45,662 nucleotides of DNA from CAZVWJ01 sp964631325 (lineage in GTDB: Bacteria > T1Sed10-126), in assembly GCA_964631325.1 (NCBI GenBank), contig CAZVWJ010000019.1, positions 1 through 45,662 of the forward strand, in the 5' to 3' direction. A model generated the notes under the pieces. The model was not told where the DNA came from. It worked only from the letters and a program-made list of their open reading frames with translations, and made no database searches. The position numbers were made by a program, and so were the translations under genes. Positions 41,490-45,662 of this stretch are shown here, piece after piece. The first letter of the stretch is position 1. The number at the start of each line of letters is the position of its first letter.

Positions 41490-41508
41490 GCCGGTTCACA
41501 CTTTGGTT

Positions 41509-41751
41509 TTAGGAGTTGGAAGCTATTGCGCCCAGTTCCTCGATGTATTTAAAGGTTTCCCTGGCTTCCTCGGGATCCACGATACTGATCGCACAGCCGG
41601 CGTGGACAATCACGTAGTCGCCGACTTCCGCTTCCGGCAGATAGCTGAGGTTGACTTCTTTTTTGACACCGGAAAAATCAACCAGCGCCATTCGTTCAAA
41701 CTCGTCTTCCTTAATTATTTCTTCGACTTCTCCGGGAATTCCAAGACAGAT
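41509..41751 (-). CDS. hypC: Hydrogenase maturation chaperone HypC, apparent ATC start
   Basis: An 80-residue HypC that binds the Fe(CN)2CO moiety through its N-terminal Cys2 and delivers it with HypD to the hydrogenase large subunit. The family begins MCLGIPG; here the sequence is I-CLGIPGEVEEI, followed by ALVDFSGVKKEVNLSYLPEAEVGDYVIVHAGCAISIVD, complete to the normal C-terminus. The codon before Cys is ATC (41749-41751), and a strong GGAGG lies eight bases upstream of it. In-frame TTG 41769 lies upstream of that ribosome site and would bury the essential Cys. I therefore infer a non-canonical ATC start. It is co-transcribed with hypF upstream. Confidence 0.9.
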   Translation of the reverse strand: MCLGIPGEVEEIIKEDEFERMALVDFSGVKKEVNLSYLPEAEVGDYVIVHAGCAISIVDPEEARETFKYIEELGAIASNS

Positions 41752-41803
41752 AACAAATCCCTCCAGCAAAAATTTTCAGCTATATAAACAGAATAACAAC
41801 AGA

Positions 41804-41897
41804 TTTTTCGAAAATCCAGTTTTTGAATACTTATGAATTCCGAATCGTGGGCTGTTTACTCCCCTGTCCGAAATGACTTTTTGGGATTTTGGAAAAA
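41804..41897. repeat. Inverted repeat between hypF and hypC
   Basis: TTTTT-cg-AAAATCC (41804-41817) pairs with GGATTTT-gg-AAAAA (41884-41897) apart from a 2-nt internal loop. The enclosed ~65 bp contain GTCATTTCGGAC on the minus strand, like other extragenic palindromes. In the transcript it would form a leader structure about 50 nt before hypC. Confidence 0.5.
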
Positions 41898-41903
41898 GTT
41901 TAA

Positions 41904-44198
41904 CTACACCAGGTTGCGGTGCAAGCGGGCGGCGGCAACCGTCGCTTGACCGGCAGAAATCCCTCCGTCATTGGCGGGAACCCTCTTGTGGATATAAGGC
42001 GTAACCGGTTGTTCCGCCAGGAGGGCCAGCACTTTTTTAGTTAAATAATAGTTCTGGAAACAACCGCCGGTGAGCACCACTTTCCGGCACTCCTGTCTGC
42101 ACACCATATCTACGATAATACTTGCCAGGGTATTGTGGAATTGAGCGGCAATTTCTTGCGCCCCCCTGTTCTCGCGGTGGGCCGCAATAATTTCGCGAAA
42201 CAGCGGTCCCCAATCAACGCTGAACAGTTGATCATCATTATTTTCCACCCGGTTTATTTTATAGGAAAATTTTGCTTCGGTTTCTGCTTCTTGTGCCAGT
42301 TTTTCCAGTTGCACGGGAGCCTGGCCGAGATACTCATTGTGGGTGGAGAGACCAACGAGGGCTGTGGCGGCGTCAAATAAACGGCCGACACTCGAAGTTA
42401 GCGGGGTATTCACTTCATTTTCCAGGGCCTGGCCAAGGACTTGAAGTTCCTCCTCCGAAAAGGCCCGGGTGATAGGAGCGGGCAGATCCTCCTGTAGATC
42501 AAGCTCGTAAAGCAGGCCCAGGGCACTGCGCCGGGGTTCGCGAACGGCCTGCTCCCCGCCGGGCAGGGGAAATTGACGAAACCGGCCCAGCCGGCTGTAT
42601 TCGACCCGGTCAGCCCGGAGAAATTCGCCGCCCCAGACCGTCTCGTCCGGGCCAAAACCACTGCCGTCCCAGGCCACCCCGAAGACCGATCCGGAAAGGT
42701 CATGCTCGAGCATAGCGGAGGCCACGTGGGCGTGGTGGTGCTGGACCCGGATAACTGGTTCGGACCTCTGTTCCGCGTATTTTGTTGAATAATAGTCCGG
42801 GTGCAGGTCGGCAACGAGGTATTCCGGAGAAAATTCGTAAATTTCTTCCAGCGATTCTATGGTTTGCTGGTAATTATTTATGGCCGGTGATGTTTCGAGG
42901 TCCCCCAGGTGCTGGGAAATAACCAGCTCGCCGCTGACCGTCAGCCCGACGGTATTCTTTAGCTGGCCGCCCAGCGCCAGAATTTTAGTTTCTTCCCGGG
43001 GGAAATTAAGGGGGGCGGGAGCGTAACCGCGGGCCCGGCGAAGCAGTTGTAATTCGTCGTTTATCACCCGGCCGACCGAGTCGTCGACCGGCCGTTCAAT
43101 TGGCCGGTCGTGGAGGAGAAAACCATCAGCAATATCAGCCAGGCGCTCCAGCGCGGCTCCATTTTCAGTACAAATCGGTTCGCCGGAAAGATTGCCGCTG
43201 GTCGCCACCAGGGGGTAACCCAGTTCGCCCAGCACGAGATGATGCAGAGGAGTATAAGGCAACATTACACCGAGAGTGTGCGGATCGGGAGCAGTTGCTG
43301 CACTGACCGAAGTTTCTTCTTTTTGTTCGAGCAGTAAAATCGGCGATTCGGGTGAATTAAGGATTTCAGCTTCAGTAGAATTAACGTGACAGTCCTGTTT
43401 TAACCGGGCAAGCGAGGGATAGATCAGGGCAAAAGACTTGGCCGCCCGCTGTTTTCGTTCCCGCAAGCGATTGACAGCTTCACTGTCCCGGGCGTCAACG
43501 AGCAGGTGAAATCCACCCAGCCCCTTGAGCGCCACGATCTTTCCCTGCTGAAGATGAGCCACGGTTTTTTCAAGCGCCGCTTCCCGTTCACAATCGCTTT
43601 CCCCGGGCGGAGTTGTCCAGCGAAGCCGGGGACCGCACTGCGGACAGGCGTTGGGCTGGGCATGGAATCGCCGGTCCAGCGGAGTTTCATACTCTGCCTG
43701 GCATTTCTCACACATTTCAAATTTAGCCATCGTGGTCCGGGGCCGGTCGTAAGGCAGCGACCTGATAATTGAATAGCGCGGCCCACAATTGGTGCAGTTA
43801 ATAAAGGGATAGTGATAGCGTCGGTTTTCCGGAGCCGTTAGTTCCGCAAGACAGTCCTCACAGGTTGCCAGGTCGGGCAATAGATGAACCTGTTTCGGTC
43901 CCCGGCCGTCACTCTCTTTGATTGTAAATTCCCTGTAGCCGGCGACAGCGAGATACTCATGGTCTATTGACCGAATGCGCGCCGGGGGCGGGGGATCAGT
44001 CTCAATCCTCTGTAAAAATTGCTCCAGTTTTGGTCGCGGTCCCTCGACTTCCACTTCCAGCCCGGCGACCGAATTACAGACCCACCCGGTTAACTCCAAT
44101 TCAGCGGCCAGCCGGTAGACAAATGGCCGAAATCCCACCCCCTGCACTGCCCCGGTTACCCGCAGGGAAAGTCGCTGTTTTTTCACGGTTTCAGACAT
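41904..44198 (-). CDS. hypF: Carbamoyltransferase HypF
   Basis: A 764-residue enzyme that makes the cyano ligand precursor for NiFe hydrogenase from carbamoyl phosphate. Four domains are visible in order: acylphosphatase (RVTGAVQGVGFRPFVYRLA), twin zinc fingers (CEDC ... CTNC and CEKC ... CPQC), a YrdC-like domain (KGLGGFHLLVDA, SGNLSGEPI) and a Kae1-like C-terminal domain (VQHHHAHVASAMLEH, VAWDGSGFGPDETVWGGEFL, LTGGCFQNYYL, NDGGISAGQ). Length matches the family. It starts at ATG 44198. Downstream come hypC and the bPH_2 gene. A 6-bp inverted repeat CAACTT/AAGTTG (44212-44230) lies just upstream. Confidence 0.97.
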   Translation of the reverse strand: MSETVKKQRLSLRVTGAVQGVGFRPFVYRLAAELELTGWVCNSVAGLEVEVEGPRPKLEQFLQRIETDPPPPARIRSIDHEYLAVAGYREFTIKESDGRGPKQVHLLPDLATCEDCLAELTAPENRRYHYPFINCTNCGPRYSIIRSLPYDRPRTTMAKFEMCEKCQAEYETPLDRRFHAQPNACPQCGPRLRWTTPPGESDCEREAALEKTVAHLQQGKIVALKGLGGFHLLVDARDSEAVNRLRERKQRAAKSFALIYPSLARLKQDCHVNSTEAEILNSPESPILLLEQKEETSVSAATAPDPHTLGVMLPYTPLHHLVLGELGYPLVATSGNLSGEPICTENGAALERLADIADGFLLHDRPIERPVDDSVGRVINDELQLLRRARGYAPAPLNFPREETKILALGGQLKNTVGLTVSGELVISQHLGDLETSPAINNYQQTIESLEEIYEFSPEYLVADLHPDYYSTKYAEQRSEPVIRVQHHHAHVASAMLEHDLSGSVFGVAWDGSGFGPDETVWGGEFLRADRVEYSRLGRFRQFPLPGGEQAVREPRRSALGLLYELDLQEDLPAPITRAFSEEELQVLGQALENEVNTPLTSSVGRLFDAATALVGLSTHNEYLGQAPVQLEKLAQEAETEAKFSYKINRVENNDDQLFSVDWGPLFREIIAAHRENRGAQEIAAQFHNTLASIIVDMVCRQECRKVVLTGGCFQNYYLTKKVLALLAEQPVTPYIHKRVPANDGGISAGQATVAAARLHRNLV

Positions 44199-44266
44199 AT
44201 CACTCTGGCCTCAACTTTTATAATAAGTTGCAGTTATAGTTACTCCTAAAATAAACGTCTTTTGTC

Positions 44267-44395
44267 GAAGAACCCATAACTCTCCGGATTCATTCTCGCA
44301 GCCATCCAGGCTGCTCTGAGGTATGTATTCCTCATTTCGGACTCTTCCTGAGTCCTGAGGAATACAAAAATCCACCGGAGAGCAATATGTTCTTC
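44267..44395 (+). repeat. 129-bp branched palindromic element, copy 2 (possible structured RNA)
   Basis: Outer arms GAAGAAC/GTTCTTC (44267-44273, 44389-44395) and CTCTCCGG/CCGGAGAG (44280-44287, 44375-44382) enclose two hairpins: GCAGCC-atcca-GGCTGC (44298-44314) and GTATTCCTCA/TGAGGAATAC (44325-44334, 44356-44365) with inner GGACT/AGTCC. It shares CATTCTCG at offset 25, CTCYGAGGT and a CAAAAATCC joint with copy 1, and lies 106 bp upstream of the GH88-like gene in the same sense. Confidence 0.75.
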
Positions 44396-44501
44396 TCTTC
44401 ACCATAGAATCGCTCAATTTAGGAATAAGTTAGCTACTTAAGCTGGCTGAAATTATTGTCGATAATTGAAAAAACTGTACCCCACAAGGACGTGAACACA
44501 G

Positions 44502-45611
44502 TTGATTAATCAGAAACTCTGTTTTGACAGAACAGTCAACGATTACCTGGACAGGGAAGTCAAGGACCTGCCGGCTAAAATAATTCACTTCCCCTACTTT
44601 ACCAGTGACGGCCACTGGGAGACTTTGCAATCTTCCGGCGCCGACGACTGGATTGCCGGTTTCCTGCCGGGAATTTACTGGTTGGGCAGTCTATCGGGGA
44701 ACCCCGAGCATGAAAAGACAGCCCACAAGCTCACCCGTCAAATTACCCCCGTTCATACAAATAATTTTAACGTCGGTTTTCGGTTCCAGTATTCGCACCT
44801 GGTAAATTTTGAATTGACCGGTGAACCAGTTTCTTATTTAATCACCCTGCGGGCGGCCCGCCGGCTGTTAAACTGTTTTCACCGGCAATCCGGGGTTTTC
44901 TGCCATAAACGCCACAAGCGTTCTTACATCACTGCGACGGACATGTATATGAACCTTCCCCTACTCTACTGGGCAAGCCTGCACGATCCACTGGGACTTC
45001 CCTACCTGCAGTGCATACGCTCCAGCCTGGAGCAGGCAAAAACACTTTTCTTCCGACCGGACGGTTCCGTTCAGCACCTCGTAAAAATAGATCCAAAGAC
45101 GGGAGAAGCTATTGCCCCAGCCTCCCCGCAGGGCCTTGAGAACGGCTGTTGGTCCCGGGGGTTGGCCTGGCTTTATCGCGGGTTAATCGAGGCCAGTATA
45201 TTTTTTGCTGAAAAGAAATATCGCCGCCAGGCAAGGCAACTGCTCGCTTACCACGAAAAAAATTCCCGAGGGCTGATTCCTGGCTTTGATTACCTTGTTT
45301 CGCCCCGGGAACGTCCCTACTCGGTTGATACCTCGGCCGCGACCATTATCGCCGGCGGCCTGCTGGTCGACTGGCTGAACAACCAAAACAAAAAAAGCGG
45401 CCGACTGGGTAAAAAAATCGTCGAAAAATTATTTACCACCTACAGACGTGCTTCTTCAGAGGCCGGGCTCCTTGCCGGGAGCTGTTACCACATGCCCCGC
45501 CAGCAGGGAATTAATTCGGCCACTGTCTGGGGCGATTATTATGGACTTGAAGCCCTTTATATGTCCGAGAAAAAACAGTTCCCACCTTATTTTAGCTGGT
45601 TTACCGGCTAA
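44502..45611 (+). CDS. Glycoside hydrolase family 88-like protein (unsaturated glucuronyl hydrolase)
   Basis: A 369-residue (alpha/alpha)6-barrel protein without a signal peptide. GH88-like motifs: DDWIAGFLPGIYWLGSL, NFNVGFRFQYSHL, TATDMYMNLPLLYWASL, HLVKIDPKTGE, GCWSRGLAWLYRGL, SVDTSAATIIAGGLLVDW and the C-terminal TVWGDYYGLEAL. GH88 enzymes hydrate unsaturated uronic-acid disaccharides released by polysaccharide lyases. Of the two catalytic Asp of the family as I recall them, the DxMMN-type one is kept (DMYMN), while the HDxGF-type one is Asn here (FNVGF), so activity or substrate may differ. The start is TTG 44502, with AAGGA eleven bases upstream. Its stop codon is the first codon of repeat family B. 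Confidence 0.85.
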   Translation: MINQKLCFDRTVNDYLDREVKDLPAKIIHFPYFTSDGHWETLQSSGADDWIAGFLPGIYWLGSLSGNPEHEKTAHKLTRQITPVHTNNFNVGFRFQYSHLVNFELTGEPVSYLITLRAARRLLNCFHRQSGVFCHKRHKRSYITATDMYMNLPLLYWASLHDPLGLPYLQCIRSSLEQAKTLFFRPDGSVQHLVKIDPKTGEAIAPASPQGLENGCWSRGLAWLYRGLIEASIFFAEKKYRRQARQLLAYHEKNSRGLIPGFDYLVSPRERPYSVDTSAATIIAGGLLVDWLNNQNKKSGRLGKKIVEKLFTTYRRASSEAGLLAGSCYHMPRQQGINSATVWGDYYGLEALYMSEKKQFPPYFSWFTG

Positions 45612-45655
45612 CCCGGATAATTCGCGACAGCGTAACTGTCGTGAATTATCCGTCC
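45609..45655 (+). repeat. Palindromic repeat family B, copy 2, carrying the stop codon of the GH88-like gene
   Basis: Near-perfect palindrome: CGGATAATTC (45614-45623), CGACAG (45625-45630), 5-nt loop, CTGTCG (45636-45641), GAATTATCCG (45643-45652). It begins TAACCCGGATA, and the TAA is the stop of the preceding gene. About 43 of 50 positions match the copy at 3734-3779 read on the minus strand. Confidence 0.8.
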
Positions 45656-45662
45656 GAAGGAC

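Noticed and set aside
41751..41769. TTG start at 41769 for hypC
   Set aside because: It lies upstream of the GGAGG site and would place the essential N-terminal Cys at position 8.
26454..45662. Defence island or prophage in the accessory half
   Set aside because: There is only one decayed PIN module and one SNF2 helicase; I see no integrase, phage structural gene, restriction system, reverse transcriptase or CRISPR repeats.
1..45662. tRNA or rRNA genes
   Set aside because: No cloverleaf with a GTTCGANNC-type arm or rRNA-like stretch was noticed in the gaps I read; a tRNA search would settle this.

Overview
The window looks like chromosome from a diderm, anaerobic, halophilic Bacillota of the Halanaerobiales type. 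This is inferred from gene content, since no rRNA or tRNA is present. The evidence is: Firmicutes-style gene order and genes (aroE, prepilin peptidase, aroK, aroQ, pepP, efp, accB, accC; DivIVA; YlbF), a DUF1207-type outer-membrane protein implying an outer membrane, Glu-rich proteins, NiFe-hydrogenase maturation genes, and a base composition that looks to be in the mid-40s percent GC. Nearly all genes from 1 to 24.8 kb lie on the minus strand.

Layout. 1-3.6 kb: polysaccharide genes (three NDP-sugar epimerase/dehydratases and a GT4 glycosyltransferase). 3.8-5.2 kb: a diguanylate cyclase with an unusual C-terminal propeller-like half. 5.35-8.7 kb: overlapping genes for a HEAT-repeat protein, a CBS-domain protein and phosphopentomutase. 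9.0-19.5 kb: one long tightly packed block with biotin carboxylase, a BCCP-like protein, EF-P, an Xaa-Pro peptidase, shikimate genes (aroQ, aroK, aroE), prepilin peptidase, a TPR protein, a PilB-like ATPase, DUF167 and DivIVA. 19.5-24.8 kb: proC, YggS, YfiH, YlbF, mutM and a secreted ComEC-like metallo-hydrolase.

From 25 kb the window becomes looser and more accessory: a tail-anchored protein, a decayed antitoxin/PIN module, hypD, a methyltransferase, small membrane proteins, an ankyrin protein, a 56-residue putative motility peptide, DUF1207, a Zn-ribbon protein, a large HhH-SWIM-SNF2 helicase, then hypF-hypC-bPH_2 protein and a GH88-like hydrolase on the plus strand. HypC, HypD and HypF belong to the same NiFe(CN)2CO cofactor pathway, but hypA, hypB, hypE and hydrogenase structural genes are not here.

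The most unusual signals are these. (1) Two 129-bp branched-palindrome elements (31627-31755 and 44267-44395) have the same architecture, conserved joints and different but self-complementary stems, and each lies upstream of and in sense with a gene. (2) hypC appears to start at an ATC codon. (3) The BCCP-like protein encoded next to biotin carboxylase has Arg where the biotinylated Lys should be. (4) EF-P has an Arg-tipped QGRG loop. (5) A palindromic repeat supplies the stop codon of two unrelated genes. (6) A PerR-like 7-1-7 box lies upstream of hypD. (7) The PilB-like ATPase lacks its Zn cysteines and His box. All coordinates and motifs were read by eye from the sequence, and no database search was run.
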